64,000 bases of DNA from Shinella sp. CPCC 101442 (GTDB lineage: Bacteria > Pseudomonadota > Alphaproteobacteria > Rhizobiales > Rhizobiaceae), in assembly GCF_024704725.1 (NCBI RefSeq), contig NZ_JALIQS010000001.1, positions 930,001 to 994,000 of the forward strand. Reading direction: 5' to 3'. Each line of letters starts with the position of its first letter. Within the stretch, counting starts at the first letter, position 1. Of this stretch, positions 45,862 to 55,854 are shown piece after piece. A program made the translations under genes and the position numbers. The notes under the pieces are model-generated. The model made no database searches and had not been told where the DNA came from. It was given only the letters and a program-made list of their open reading frames with translations.

Positions 45862-46869
45862 TTATCCTTTGTTCTTGAGCGCGCGATCCTGCGCTGTCGT
45901 TGGGGAGGAGGCAGCGCGGCGCGCGGCCGTCTTGCGATGGGATGGCGTCACGAGACGACGCCATCGGGCGGCAACCGGCATCGCCAGATGCCGGAGTGCG
46001 ACGGGATCGCCGAGTGCCACTTTAAGGGCAGGCCCGAACGAACGGTTCTTGAGATGCTGGACGAGCGCAAGGAAGGCGCGCGTCTCGTGGAGGTTGCGCG
46101 TGCGGCGGCGCTGCGCTGCCGCTGCTGCTGCTGTCAAAGGGTAGCGGGCGAGGAAACGCTGGTCCCCGGCAAGCATCGCCTCGACGTGACGGAGATGCAG
46201 CACGCGCGAAATCGAGCCTTCACGGATGTGGTAGACATAGCCCCCTGCCGGGGTGACCACGCAGCGGCCGCCGGCGGCGAGCGTCGAGGCGAAGAGCAGA
46301 TAGTCCTCACCGATCCGCAATGCCTCGTCATAGGCAAGGTCGTTGTCTTCCAGGAAGGCGCGGCGGAAGACCGGCTTCATGTAGCCGAAATTGTGCGTGC
46401 TGCGAAAAATCCGGTTGGAATCGATGAAATCGGGGAGGTCGAGCCGTGGGGTTCTGGTGAGCAGATCGTCCGGAAACATGGTTTCGAGGCGGCCGTCGAG
46501 ATGCAGGATGTCGATGTTGTCGACAACGAGTGCTGCGTTTTCCTGCTCTGCGGCTGCGATCATGCCGCCAAGCCGCTCGGGCCGCATCGTGTCGTCTGCA
46601 TCGAGCACGGCGATCCAGCGGCCGCGTGCCAAGGCGAAGCCGGCATTGCGCGCACCGCCGGGGCCGCGATTGCGATCCAGGGCGACGAGGCGCACGGCGG
46701 GGTCAGTGAAGACTGCGACGGCTGCACGTGTCGCATCCGTCGAGCAATCATCGGCGACGATCACCTCCACCGTCACGCCCTGCTGTGCAAGGGCGCTCCG
46801 AATGGCGCGCTGGATCGTCTCGGCCGCGTTATACGCGGCGATGACGATGCTGATGTCGGGGGCTGTCAT
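45862..46869 (-). CDS. exoO: ExoO-like glycosyltransferase (GT2)
   Basis: A GT-A family 2 transferase of 335 residues. The N-terminal [22 protein letters not shown] and the DxD motif [11 protein letters not shown] near residue 90 identify the fold. A likely base is in RIGEDYLLF near residue 195. The ATG at 46869 overlaps the exoM stop. In S. meliloti, ExoO adds the fourth glucose in beta-1,6 linkage; this is assigned from position and family. The C-terminal 40 residues are basic. Confidence 0.9.
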   Translation of the reverse strand: MTAPDISIVIAAYNAAETIQRAIRSALAQQGVTVEVIVADDCSTDATRAAVAVFTDPAVRLVALDRNRGPGGARNAGFALARGRWIAVLDADDTMRPERLGGMIAAAEQENAALVVDNIDILHLDGRLETMFPDDLLTRTPRLDLPDFIDSNRIFRSTHNFGYMKPVFRRAFLEDNDLAYDEALRIGEDYLLFASTLAAGGRCVVTPAGGYVYHIREGSISRVLHLRHVEAMLAGDQRFLARYPLTAAAAAAQRRRTRNLHETRAFLALVQHLKNRSFGPALKVALGDPVALRHLAMPVAARWRRLVTPSHRKTAARRAASSPTTAQDRALKNKG

Positions 46870-47789
46870 CGCACGGTCTCCAGCTTTCCATAGGGCTCGA
46901 TGGCGCGCGCGCCGAACAGGCCGCCAATGGCGCCGGCATGCAGCAGGCCGCGCAACAGGAAGCGGTTGCGGCGGATCGGGAAAAGGGCAAAGGCGGCGGC
47001 ACCCGCAAGGCAGGTTGCGCATTTCGCGCCGGCAAGGGCTGCCGCTTTCATACGGGCGGCACCTTCATGCCGTTCCGCAAGCATGCGGCCATGGGTCTGC
47101 CCCATGCGCAGCCGTCGCTGCGCCAGCCAGGCGAAGCGGGCGCGGGCCGCGGGGACGGGTTCCTCCACCCAGGCATCGGCGGCAAAGACGATGCGGCCGC
47201 CAGCATCGTAGACCCCGCTGAAAAAGGCGGAATCCTCGCCGCCGCTGCGGCCGAGCGCAAGGTCGAACCGTCGCCCGGCGATCGACGGTGCCGCGAGGCG
47301 CATCAGGACGTTGCAGGTATAGCCCGTGCGGATCTCGCCCTTCACCCAGACGGGTCTGGTTGCATGAAATTCGCCACGCCGCATCCAGTCGGGGGCCCCC
47401 GGCCCGTAGAGGGCGCGGACGGGCCCCAGCACGACATCCGCCCCGTTCAGTTCCGCCGCATAGAGCAAGCGGGACAGCCATTGCGGCTCCACCGTCTCGT
47501 CGTCATCGACGAAGGCGAGGAAATCGGCGTCGCTGTGATCCAGGCAGGCGTTGCGGGCAATCGAAATATTACCGGCCGGGCAGTGAACATACGCCACCTC
47601 CATGGGTAGCCACGCCACGACAGCCTCGACACGGGGATAGGCGCTCGGTTCGACATCGTTGTCGGCGACGATGACGCGAAGGCTGATACCCGGCGGAACC
47701 TTCAGCGTCGCCAGGGATGCGAGCGTTTCCGTCAAAGCCTCACGGCGGAAGGTGCAGACGGCGATATCGATGCGAAGCGGCGCACTCAT
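46866..47789 (-). CDS. exoM: ExoM-like glycosyltransferase (GT2)
   Basis: A family 2 glucosyltransferase of 307 residues. It opens RIDIAVCTFRREALTETLASL and has the DDD metal site in FLAFVDDDETVEP near residue 95, plus the conserved RSGGEDSAFFSGV near residue 190. A hydrophobic C-terminal stretch suggests membrane association. Start and stop overlap the neighbouring genes by four bases each. ExoM adds the third glucose (beta-1,4) in S. meliloti. Confidence 0.92.
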   Translation of the reverse strand: MSAPLRIDIAVCTFRREALTETLASLATLKVPPGISLRVIVADNDVEPSAYPRVEAVVAWLPMEVAYVHCPAGNISIARNACLDHSDADFLAFVDDDETVEPQWLSRLLYAAELNGADVVLGPVRALYGPGAPDWMRRGEFHATRPVWVKGEIRTGYTCNVLMRLAAPSIAGRRFDLALGRSGGEDSAFFSGVYDAGGRIVFAADAWVEEPVPAARARFAWLAQRRLRMGQTHGRMLAERHEGAARMKAAALAGAKCATCLAGAAAFALFPIRRNRFLLRGLLHAGAIGGLFGARAIEPYGKLETVR

Positions 47790-48784
47790 GCAGGCACCCT
47801 GCGCTGGCGGATGTCGAGCAGTTCGCGCCAGAAGCCGGCCGACCAGGCGAAATGCATGATCATCGCGGAGATAGCGGCGAGCGGGCCGTAGGGGTTGCGC
47901 TCGCCCAGCGCCATCCAGGCGCCGTAACCGAGGCAGGCCGCCGCCCACAGCACGAAGGGCACGGCCGCAATCCAGGTCAATGCCGCGAGGAATGCACCGA
48001 CGGCGACCGGCGCCACCATCAGGGGCAGCATCTGGCGCAGGCTCGGCCGCGCGCGGTGTTTCAGAAAGTTGCGCGCCCGCCCGCGACCGTAGCCGAAATA
48101 CTGCTTGAAGAGCGGCAGGGCACTGGCGCGGGGATAGTAGATCATGCTGGTGCGCGCAGTCATCCAGATGCGATAGCCCGCCTGGCGGAGCCGGTAGTCG
48201 CACTCGGCGTCCTCATTGGCCGTGAAATTTTCGTCATAGCCGCCGACGGCCCGGAAGGCCGAGATGCGCATCAATGCATGGTGGCCATGGTCGGCCCAAT
48301 GGCTCTGCGCCCCCACGCGATGCTTGGCCCCACCATTGCCGAGCACGGAATTCTGGGCCACGGCCGTCGCTTTCTGGAAGGTGCCGAAGCCGACGGTCTG
48401 CATGGCGACGACGACGGAGTCGGCACCGGTTTCCAGCGCCTCCTCCACCAGTACGCGGCAGTAATCCCTGGGATAGGTGCCGTGCGCGTCGATGCGGATC
48501 ATATAGTCGTGCTCGACGCCGAAGGTTTCGACGGCAAGGTTGATCGCCGCGCTCTGGATGCGTTTGGGATTGTCGAGCACATGCATCTTCGGCAGGCGGG
48601 CCGCGAGGCTGCGGGCGATGTCCCGCGTGCCATCCGTGCTGCCGCCATCGACAACAACGAGTGTCGCGTTGAGCTCGGCAAGGGTGGGTTCGAGCTGGCT
48701 CACCAGCGACTCGAGATAGGACGCCTCGTTGAGGCACGGGATTACGATCAGGCAACGCACGGCTGCGACAGCGTCAACGGTCAT
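47786..48784 (-). CDS. exoA: ExoA-like glycosyltransferase (GT2)
   Basis: A family 2 transferase of 332 residues with three C-terminal membrane segments (about 245-310). Motifs: VIPCLNEASYLESLVSQLEP, the metal site MIRIDAHGTYP near residue 100, and ENFTANEDAECDYRLR near residue 180. The ATG at 48784 lies within the end of exoL (11-base overlap). In S. meliloti, ExoA adds the first glucose to the lipid-linked galactose in beta-1,3 linkage. Confidence 0.93.
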   Translation of the reverse strand: MTVDAVAAVRCLIVIPCLNEASYLESLVSQLEPTLAELNATLVVVDGGSTDGTRDIARSLAARLPKMHVLDNPKRIQSAAINLAVETFGVEHDYMIRIDAHGTYPRDYCRVLVEEALETGADSVVVAMQTVGFGTFQKATAVAQNSVLGNGGAKHRVGAQSHWADHGHHALMRISAFRAVGGYDENFTANEDAECDYRLRQAGYRIWMTARTSMIYYPRASALPLFKQYFGYGRGRARNFLKHRARPSLRQMLPLMVAPVAVGAFLAALTWIAAVPFVLWAAACLGYGAWMALGERNPYGPLAAISAMIMHFAWSAGFWRELLDIRQRRVPA

Positions 48785-49988
48785 GGCAATCCACCTTGTT
48801 GGCGACGAGGGAGGGAATGGGCTGCGGCGCCGCAGCCTGCTCCGCCGGACGGCGAAGGGCGGCGAGACGCTGGACGAAGGCGGTGCAATCGGCGCGGTCG
48901 AGAATCCATGGCCGTGTGCCGCGCCGGACGAGATTGGCATGAAGCGCCTGATAGGCGGCTTCGTCGAAACCCGTGAAACGGCCGATCAGGGTTTCAAGCC
49001 GTGCATCGGCAAGCGCCAGGCCAACGCCGTGCTCCGTGGCAAGCCGAGCCGTCTCGGTTCCATCGAGAACGATGGGGAGGGCGCCGTGGCGGCAGCCCTC
49101 GTAGAGCCGGTTCGGCAGGAGCCAGAGCGAATTTTGCCCTTCCTCGAAGAAGTCGATAGCCCAGGTGAAATCGACCTCGGCATAGATCGCGGCAAGGTCT
49201 TCCGGATTGCGGTAGGGGCCTTCGAACCGAAGGAAGGGCTCGCGGTCGACAAGGCCATCGAAGTCGTCGAACTCGCTGCGCACCGGCCGGCCACGCAGCA
49301 CGACCTCGAAGCGGCCTTCCATGCGCCGGGTGAAGGCGGCGAGCAGATCGAAAGACTTGCGGCAACGGATCGCCCCAAACCAGCCGATACGCCACGGTGC
49401 GCCCGCCGGCCGGGTGCGGGACGGGATGGCCGTTTCGCGGCCATCGAGCTCCAGAACCCGATTTTCGAGCAGATGGACGGGCGCGCGAAGGCCGGACAGC
49501 GGCTTGAAATAATGCTCGACAAAGGCCGGGGAGCTGGTGACGAGAAGGCCGGCCCTGCGGCCGAAATGGCGCTCCGCCGCCCTGAGCGCCTTGCCGGTCA
49601 TGCCGCCATTCAGCAGCAGGCGGTGCACATCGAGGCACTCATAGGCAACAGGCACGCCACCGAAATGCGTGGAGGCGCGGCCGGCGAGCGCGAGCATTTC
49701 GAGATTGCGCGCAAGAATGACATCCGGCCGGGGAGCACCAGCCAGCAGCCGGGGGAGTTTCGCGGCCGCGCCCGCTACAGCAACGAGGCGCTGGACGAAG
49801 CGGGCATCCGCGGTGGCACCGAGTTCGAGCGGCGTGACGCCCTCGATGTCCGCGAGACGGTTTTCGCCGCGCCGGAAGCCGGCGAGCGTCACTGCGGCAC
49901 CGCCGGCGCCAAGCATCAGCACCCGCCGGCGGACGGCGGGATCGGAAAGGTCGTGAACGAGATACAGCACCCTGGGCATCGGGGTCAT
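48774..49988 (-). CDS. exoL: ExoL-like glycosyltransferase
   Basis: A 404-residue transferase of the GT-B type. The N-terminal RVLYLVHDLSDPAVRRRVLML and a glycine loop open the acceptor domain. The donor domain shows IGWFGAIRCRKSFDLLAAF near residue 200 and the late NSLWLLPNRLYEGCRHGALPIV with the nucleotide-sugar Glu. It lies three bases after exoK. ExoL adds the second glucose (beta-1,4) in S. meliloti. Confidence 0.9.
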   Translation of the reverse strand: MTPMPRVLYLVHDLSDPAVRRRVLMLGAGGAAVTLAGFRRGENRLADIEGVTPLELGATADARFVQRLVAVAGAAAKLPRLLAGAPRPDVILARNLEMLALAGRASTHFGGVPVAYECLDVHRLLLNGGMTGKALRAAERHFGRRAGLLVTSSPAFVEHYFKPLSGLRAPVHLLENRVLELDGRETAIPSRTRPAGAPWRIGWFGAIRCRKSFDLLAAFTRRMEGRFEVVLRGRPVRSEFDDFDGLVDREPFLRFEGPYRNPEDLAAIYAEVDFTWAIDFFEEGQNSLWLLPNRLYEGCRHGALPIVLDGTETARLATEHGVGLALADARLETLIGRFTGFDEAAYQALHANLVRRGTRPWILDRADCTAFVQRLAALRRPAEQAAAPQPIPSLVANKVDCHDR

Positions 49989-49991
49989 CCG

Positions 49992-50768
49992 TCAGTTCAA
50001 CAGGCAGGCGACGGAGCCGTCGAACTGGCAAGGGTCGCCTTCTGCCGTGAAGGCGATGCGCTCGACGTCGAGCGTTGCCTTGCCGGCAAAGGCGAAGCGG
50101 CCCATCCAGTCCGATAGTGTGTCGGTGCCCCAGAGCGAAAGGAAGATCTTCTGGGCGTTGGACGGCAGTTTGGCCGGGTCCGTCACCTCATGCACGAGCA
50201 CGCCGTTGACGTAGTAGCGCAGGCGATCCTTCTGCCAGGCGAAGGCATAATCGTTGAAGTCACTGTCGGCGCCGCCTTCCACGGGCACCAGTTTCTCATT
50301 GCCGCCCTTGCCGGCGATGTACTGGTTGACCTGCACACGGCCCGTATCCTTGCCGAGAACCTCGAAGTCGATCTCGTCATGCGGCCTCTTGTCGGCGGGG
50401 CCGATGTAGCTGAAGAAGGCCGAGTTGAGGCCGGGACCTGTCGCCGCTTTCATCCGCACCTCGTAGGTGCCGTAGCCGTAGCGCTTGCGGGTCTGCACCT
50501 CGCCGCAGGAAAACTGTCGTTCACCGGCGGGCCGGGCGTCGAAAGACAGCGTGAGCTTGCCGCCATCGACCGCGACCTGATCCTTCGACCAGGTGCAGTT
50601 CTGGTGTCCGCCGTTGTTCCAGCCGTCGGAAACATACCAGCGGGCGGTGTCGAGCGTATCAAACTCCTCGACGAAAGAGGTGCCGCTCACGCCTTCCTGC
50701 GCGGCGAGCGGGCCGGCGGCAAGCAGGATCGTCGCGGTGCAGAGCGTTGTTTTCAGGGAAATGGTCAT
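49992..50768 (-). CDS. exoK: ExoK, secreted endo-beta-glycanase (GH16)
   Basis: A 258-residue glycoside hydrolase that cleaves nascent succinoglycan to low-mass forms. A signal peptide ends near residue 23 (LAAQ). The GH16 catalytic motif DEIDFEVLG, with both catalytic glutamates, is near residue 125, preceded by the GYGTYEVRMKAA strand. GGAGGTG precedes the ATG. It is two bases downstream of exoH, so the two are co-translated. Confidence 0.95.
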   Translation of the reverse strand: MTISLKTTLCTATILLAAGPLAAQEGVSGTSFVEEFDTLDTARWYVSDGWNNGGHQNCTWSKDQVAVDGGKLTLSFDARPAGERQFSCGEVQTRKRYGYGTYEVRMKAATGPGLNSAFFSYIGPADKRPHDEIDFEVLGKDTGRVQVNQYIAGKGGNEKLVPVEGGADSDFNDYAFAWQKDRLRYYVNGVLVHEVTDPAKLPSNAQKIFLSLWGTDTLSDWMGRFAFAGKATLDVERIAFTAEGDPCQFDGSVACLLN

Positions 50769-50770
50769 TG

Positions 50771-51892
50771 TCACCTCCGTTGGGCGATGGGGCCGTCGGG
50801 CTCCATCTGCGGATGGCCGGCCACGGGCCGTTTCTGACCGCCTGCGCGGCGGCCGGTGAGGATGGCGGCGAGGGCCGGCGTGAAGCGCCGCGCCGCTGCA
50901 TGGGTCGAAACGAGGATGGCAAGCGCCAGCGCGGGGCTTGCGGCATAGAACAGCGGATAGTCGGCAATGCCGAGCCGGTTCCAGACCATCCAGAACAGGA
51001 TGAGCAGCGGATAGTGCCCGCAGAAAATCCAGAAACTCAGGCCGCCGAGCCGCGATAGCGCCTGACCGGTGCCGGTGCGGATGAGCAGCGCGGAGAGCGC
51101 CCAGGCGCCGAAAATGCCGGCAATCGCGGCAAGGGCGCGCAGCGTGTCGAGCCACACCGGAAATTCCGGGCCGAAGGCATAGAGCGCGAAGGAGAGCAGC
51201 AGCGCCATCGTGACAGCGGCGAGCACGACGGGCACGGCGAAACGATCCAAACGCGTGATATCGACGCGATGCAGCGCGGCCGCAACGCCGAAGCTGAAGC
51301 CGAACAGGATGGATTTCTTGAGGAAGATGCCGTTCGGCAGCGGCAGCACCGCATAGGCCAGCATCAGGATGAACACGGTGCGCGGATAGCGCATGACGAC
51401 GAAGGCGATAAGCGGCGACAGCAGCAGGCAGAGCAACAGGTCGCGCAGGAAATAGAGCGGGATGTTGATCGGCCAGGTTTCGATGGCAAGGCCAAGATTC
51501 ATCAGCTCGCGCGGACTGGCGTTCACCACATCCGGCAGGTAGCCGAAACCGATACCGCCTGTCTGCGCGATATAGACGAAGGCTAGAAAGGCCGCGTTCC
51601 AGAGAAGGAAAGGCAGCAGGATCGTCGAAGCCTTGCCCCGCAAGGTCTTGCCGTAGTCGAAGCCCGCAAGGCCGCGATGAAAAAGCAGATAGCCGGAGAT
51701 GGCACTGAGGCACGGCACGCCGATGCGAAACAGGCTGTCGGCGAGGAACACACGCAGCCAGTCCAGCCCGCCGAATGTGCCCATATAGGGGCTCGTCGCC
51801 GGATCATAGGGAACATGCACGAAGATGATCCCGGAAATCAGCACGATGCGCATCAGGTTGATACGCGCCGAGATGGTCGCGTCGATGGTCAC
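50771..51892 (-). CDS. exoH: ExoH-like acyltransferase (succinyl transfer)
   Basis: A membrane acyltransferase of family 3, about 373 residues with ten or so membrane segments. The N-terminal ARINLMRIVLISGIIFVHVP contains the family His. In S. meliloti, ExoH adds succinyl groups to succinoglycan. The start is uncertain: no ATG is available near the expected position. GTG at 51892, with AGAGGGG upstream, is preferred, while a TTG at 51940 would add 16 residues. It leads the exoH-K-L-A-M-O-N-P operon. Confidence 0.88.
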   Translation of the reverse strand: MTIDATISARINLMRIVLISGIIFVHVPYDPATSPYMGTFGGLDWLRVFLADSLFRIGVPCLSAISGYLLFHRGLAGFDYGKTLRGKASTILLPFLLWNAAFLAFVYIAQTGGIGFGYLPDVVNASPRELMNLGLAIETWPINIPLYFLRDLLLCLLLSPLIAFVVMRYPRTVFILMLAYAVLPLPNGIFLKKSILFGFSFGVAAALHRVDITRLDRFAVPVVLAAVTMALLLSFALYAFGPEFPVWLDTLRALAAIAGIFGAWALSALLIRTGTGQALSRLGGLSFWIFCGHYPLLILFWMVWNRLGIADYPLFYAASPALALAILVSTHAAARRFTPALAAILTGRRAGGQKRPVAGHPQMEPDGPIAQRR

Positions 51893-52257
51893 GATGTCCG
51901 TCACCCCTCTGGTGAGCCGATCCCCCCGGACGGCGTTCAAACAAGAGCAGACTGGAGCCTACGAAGTGGAGTGTGAGTGACCGGGCGGCAAAAAATATGG
52001 CGACGCAGCAATTTCATCGGCAAGAACGGTTGCATTGCAGCATACGCGGTCCGACCGGCGGCGCGAAGTCGCGTCATTTTTATGTGCCGGCAGGAAAGTT
52101 CGAGCCCCTGCCCCTCAATACTTTGAAGTCCATGCGAATATACTGATTTACCCGCAATTTCTGGGTGCAGCGCGGACCGAAACTTTTTTGTGGTTCCGGG
52201 TGCGTTTTGCCGGCGACCAGTGTGAATACGGCCGCCGGAGGTCGAATTGCGGCGGGC
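51893..52257. promoter_or_regulatory. exoH upstream region; position of exoI in S. meliloti but no gene here
   Basis: These 365 bases separate exoT and exoH, both on the minus strand. No frame with protein-like composition exists, so exoI is absent rather than hidden. The sequence is less GC-rich than its surroundings in parts (around 52060-52190) and presumably holds the promoter of the eight-gene exoH operon. No clear -35/-10 pair could be chosen. Confidence 0.5.
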
Positions 52258-53736
52258 TCAAGGCAGGTCGGCGACGACGGCCGCCTTGGGCCGACGCACG
52301 AGATCGACGAGTTTTTTCAGGAGCGGCCGCTCGGTGAGAAGCGTGAACACAGCATAGATCAGGCCGCCCAGCGCGATGCCGAGCACGACCTGCAGCGCGG
52401 GATGGAAATGCTGGGCGAGATAGTGGTCGAGCGCATAGCGCACGGCGAGCGCCATCAGCGCAGCGGTCAGCATAGGGCGGATCGAGCGGTAGAAACCGGA
52501 GAGGAAAGGCGTCTGGTCTGCGCGGAAGACGACCCAGGAATAGCCGACGAGAACGAACGCGTTGACGAGGCAGAGCGCCAGCATAGCCTCGACCAGCGTA
52601 CCGTTGTGGGCGCCGTAGGCCACGGCGGCGGTCGTTGCCACGGCGCGGCCGACAGCCCACCAGAACAATGCCCCGCCGTGACCGGACCCCTTGAGATAGG
52701 GGATGAAGGTGCTGCAGGGAGTGAGCAGCCCCTTGGAGAGAGCAAGCAAGCCGAGCACCGGCCAGGCGGCGGCCCATTGCGGGCCAAACAGCAGCAGCAT
52801 GGCGGGTTCGGCAAGCGCCCAGAGGCCGAACATCATCGGCGCGAGCAGCAGGGTCGTCACCTGCGTGCTCAGCATCAGCGCCTGCGAGCGCCGCCGCCGG
52901 TCGTGCATCATGGCGCTGAAGGCGGGAAACAGCACGCCCATCACGCCTGACAGCACCACCTGATTCGGAATGCTGGAAAAGCGATTGGCCGCGGAATAGG
53001 CACCGGCATCGGCAAGACCGAGAAAACGCGAGATCACCACCATGGGCGACTGGAAGGTGACAAAATTGGCGACTTCCGAGCCCATCAGGCCGAGACTGAA
53101 GCGTCCCAGGCGAACAACGCCATTGGTGCGAAACTGAAAGCGCGGCAGATAGCGCGACACGAAGAACAGCCCGGCAAGCCGTATCACACCTGCTACGAAA
53201 AGCTGCGCGACGAGCGCCCAGACGCCAAACCCCGCAAGTGCCAGGATGACGGCGGCAATCGCTGCGACCGATTCGGAAATCATGCTCCACAGCGCATCCC
53301 GGCTGAACTGCATGCGCCGCGCGACCAGCGCATAGGCAACGTCGCCGGCAAGCTGAAGCGGAATGAGCAGGCACATGAGCCGGAGAAGATAGGCCGCGTC
53401 GGCCGCGCCGAACCAGCCGGCGAGCGGTTCGGCCCAGATGTAGAGCCCCGCCGCCATCAGGCAGGCGAAGGCGAGATTGGCCCAGAAAACGGAGTGGATC
53501 GTCTCCTCGTCTTCGCGAGGCTCAAGGATCAGCGCGGAGGCCAGACCCGCCCCGCCGATCATCGCCAGAAACTGCACGACGGCAAGCGCGACAGCCACGC
53601 CGCCGAACTCTTCGGGCGTCAGCAGACGGGCCAGAATCGGCACGGTGACAAATTTAAGCCCGAATGTGCTTGTCTTGGATAGGACACTCCAGCCGACGTT
53701 TCGGGTCACCGACTTTGCATTCATGGACTGGGACAT
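52258..53736 (-). CDS. exoT: ExoT-like lipopolysaccharide/succinoglycan flippase (Wzx family)
   Basis: A polysaccharide translocase of 492 residues with about 12 to 14 membrane segments. The start VTRNVGWSVLSKTSTFGLKFVTVPIL is typical of the MATE/Wzx superfamily (PST clan). ExoT moves the lipid-linked octasaccharide and affects low-mass succinoglycan production. The ATG at 53736 has AGGA upstream; a longer frame to 53847 starts in non-conserved sequence. It is divergent from exoW with 123 bases between the starts. Confidence 0.92.
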   Translation of the reverse strand: MSQSMNAKSVTRNVGWSVLSKTSTFGLKFVTVPILARLLTPEEFGGVAVALAVVQFLAMIGGAGLASALILEPREDEETIHSVFWANLAFACLMAAGLYIWAEPLAGWFGAADAAYLLRLMCLLIPLQLAGDVAYALVARRMQFSRDALWSMISESVAAIAAVILALAGFGVWALVAQLFVAGVIRLAGLFFVSRYLPRFQFRTNGVVRLGRFSLGLMGSEVANFVTFQSPMVVISRFLGLADAGAYSAANRFSSIPNQVVLSGVMGVLFPAFSAMMHDRRRRSQALMLSTQVTTLLLAPMMFGLWALAEPAMLLLFGPQWAAAWPVLGLLALSKGLLTPCSTFIPYLKGSGHGGALFWWAVGRAVATTAAVAYGAHNGTLVEAMLALCLVNAFVLVGYSWVVFRADQTPFLSGFYRSIRPMLTAALMALAVRYALDHYLAQHFHPALQVVLGIALGGLIYAVFTLLTERPLLKKLVDLVRRPKAAVVADLP

Positions 53737-53859
53737 AGCGGGATCCTGTATCGCAAGAGGAGCTTTGACGACGACGACAAGCCTGCGCCGGAAACGGCCG
53801 CGCCCCGGTGGGAGGAGACCAGACGAACGTCTTTCTAGAGAGAACACAGGGACGAAAAA

Positions 53860-54819
53860 ATGGCGAAGCTGACAGTTGTAATCCCCTTCTACCAGAAGGA
53901 TCAGGGCATTCTAAGGCGTGCGCTCACGTCTATTTTTTCACAAAATTTCAAAGACTTCGACGTCATCGTTGTCGACGACGAATCCCCTTATCCCGCCGAT
54001 GGCGACATTATCGGTTTTTCCGAGGAAGAACGCGCCCGCGTGCGCATTGTGCGCCAGGAAAATGCCGGGCCGGGCGGTGCGCGCAACACCGGGCTCGACA
54101 ATGTGCCCATTGAGACCGAGTACGTCGCCTTCCTTGATTCGGACGACACATGGGCTCCCGACCACCTCGCAGAGGCAGTGAGGGCGATGTCGCAATTTGA
54201 CGCGAACTGCTATTTCGCCTCAATCACCGGCAGCGATGCGTTCTACTATCATTTCGGTGTTGCCGACCTCGAAAAGACCGAGTCCGTCATCCGTCTCTCC
54301 AATGATCCCTTGCTCATCGAAATTCCCGGCCTGACGCAGGTCATGCTGAAGAACTGGAGTTTTCTGCACCTCTCCGCGATGGTCATCGGTCGTCCGCTCA
54401 TCGAGCGCATACGCTTCGATGCGGCGCTGCGGCTTGCGGCGGAGGATGTGCTGTTCTTCTGCGACTGCGTGCTTGGAGCCCGGCGCATTGTGCTGAGCGC
54501 GAGCGCCGGCGCGGTGCGCGGCGAAGGGCTCAACATCTTCCACGGCGTGGACAACGACTCCCCCCAGTTCCTGCACCAGCAATTCAACACCTGGGTGGCG
54601 CTGGACCGGCTGGAACAACGTTTTGCCGAACGTCCGGCTGAAATCGCGTCGCTGCGCTCCTACAAGCAGACGGCGCGGCGCCAGGCGCTATGGAGCCAGG
54701 CGCGGCGCGTGCGCCACCGCAAGCTGCCGCAGTTCGACATGCTCGCTCGCTGGGCGGTGCGTGATCCCAAGCTCTTTACCAGCGTCTTCGAGCTTGCCGC
54801 CGGCAAGTTCTCCCGCTGA
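53860..54819 (+). CDS. exoW: ExoW-like glycosyltransferase (GT2)
   Basis: A family 2 transferase of 319 residues. It opens KLTVVIPFYQKDQGILRRALTS, and the metal site is YVAFLDSDDTWAPDH near residue 90. The conserved RLAAEDVLFFCDC is near residue 195. In S. meliloti, ExoW adds the sixth and probably seventh glucose in beta-1,3 linkage. It is followed by exoV after 23 bases. Confidence 0.93.
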   Translation: MAKLTVVIPFYQKDQGILRRALTSIFSQNFKDFDVIVVDDESPYPADGDIIGFSEEERARVRIVRQENAGPGGARNTGLDNVPIETEYVAFLDSDDTWAPDHLAEAVRAMSQFDANCYFASITGSDAFYYHFGVADLEKTESVIRLSNDPLLIEIPGLTQVMLKNWSFLHLSAMVIGRPLIERIRFDAALRLAAEDVLFFCDCVLGARRIVLSASAGAVRGEGLNIFHGVDNDSPQFLHQQFNTWVALDRLEQRFAERPAEIASLRSYKQTARRQALWSQARRVRHRKLPQFDMLARWAVRDPKLFTSVFELAAGKFSR

Positions 54820-54842
54820 TCCAACGTTTTCAAGGAGAGGTC

Positions 54843-55766
54843 ATGAAGCCCTACTACTGGGAATCGCAACATGGCAATTTCGGTGACGATCTCAATCTCT
54901 GGCTCTGGGATTTCCTGCTGCCGGGGTTCCGCGAGGCGCATGCGGACGTGCTCCTCGTCGGTGTGGGCACCGTGCTGAACAGCACCCTTCTGCCGGAAGA
55001 GGGGCGAAAACTCGTGCTCGGCAGCGGATTCGGCTACGGCAGCCTGCCGGATATGCGTGACAGGGATCTCTGGGATATCCGTTGCGTGCGCGGCCCGTTG
55101 ACGGCCGGCAAGATCGGCGTGGCCGAGGACCTCGGCATCGTCGACCCCGCAGTGCTGGTTGCCGACATGCCGGAGTTTTCCAATCAACCGAAGCGTTATC
55201 CCTGCGCCTTCGTGCCCCATTGGGAATCGGCGGTGGCGGGGCTCTGGCCGGTCGTTTGCGCGACCGCGGGCATGCACTATATCGATCCACGCGGGGAGGC
55301 GAAGGACGTGATCGGCGAGATCGCGCAATCCGAGCTGATCATCGCGGAATCCATGCATGGTGCGATCCTCGCCGATGCCTTCCGGGTGCCGTGGGTGGCC
55401 GTCAGCACGTCGGCCAACATCAACAGCTTCAAATGGCAGGACTGGGCGGCGACGCTCGGCGTCGAGCATCGGCCGCGCCGCATCCCCATCTCCACAAGGG
55501 CAGAGGCGATCATCAAGGGCGCCCGCTTCTGGGGCGTCGATTATGAGGGGACGACCTTCGCGGGGACCGGAGAGATCGCCGTAGCCCAGGCATCGCCACG
55601 GTCAGGGCTGCGCCTTGCCGCCAAGCAGATGCTTGCAGCACCATCGACCCTGGCGCTGTGGCAGGCAAGCCGCGCCGAACCGCAGCTCAGCAGCGATGCG
55701 CGCCTTCTCGAACGCAAAGAGCGGCTCTATGCCGTGCTGGAGAATGTACGGCGCGACTATCTCTAG
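54843..55766 (+). CDS. exoV: ExoV, succinoglycan ketal pyruvyltransferase
   Basis: A polysaccharide pyruvyltransferase of 307 residues that uses phosphoenolpyruvate to put the 4,6-pyruvyl ketal on the terminal glucose. The N-terminal GNFGDDLNLWLWDFLLPG and the late SELIIAESMHGAILADAFRVPWVA with its conserved His are family hallmarks. AAGGAGAGG precedes the ATG. The S. meliloti gene follows exoW in the same way. Confidence 0.95.
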   Translation: MKPYYWESQHGNFGDDLNLWLWDFLLPGFREAHADVLLVGVGTVLNSTLLPEEGRKLVLGSGFGYGSLPDMRDRDLWDIRCVRGPLTAGKIGVAEDLGIVDPAVLVADMPEFSNQPKRYPCAFVPHWESAVAGLWPVVCATAGMHYIDPRGEAKDVIGEIAQSELIIAESMHGAILADAFRVPWVAVSTSANINSFKWQDWAATLGVEHRPRRIPISTRAEAIIKGARFWGVDYEGTTFAGTGEIAVAQASPRSGLRLAAKQMLAAPSTLALWQASRAEPQLSSDARLLERKERLYAVLENVRRDYL

Positions 55767-55854
55767 GGTATTTCGCTTTTCTCGCGAAAACGCCGCATCT
55801 CTGCGTGTTGCGCAATTGCGGACGCAAACCGCTGCGAAGCCTGCCGGAATTGCG

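Noticed and set aside
52148-53374. 408-residue minus-strand frame in the exoT region
   Set aside because: It is a second frame of the exoT strand without membrane-protein composition; the exoT frame explains the region.
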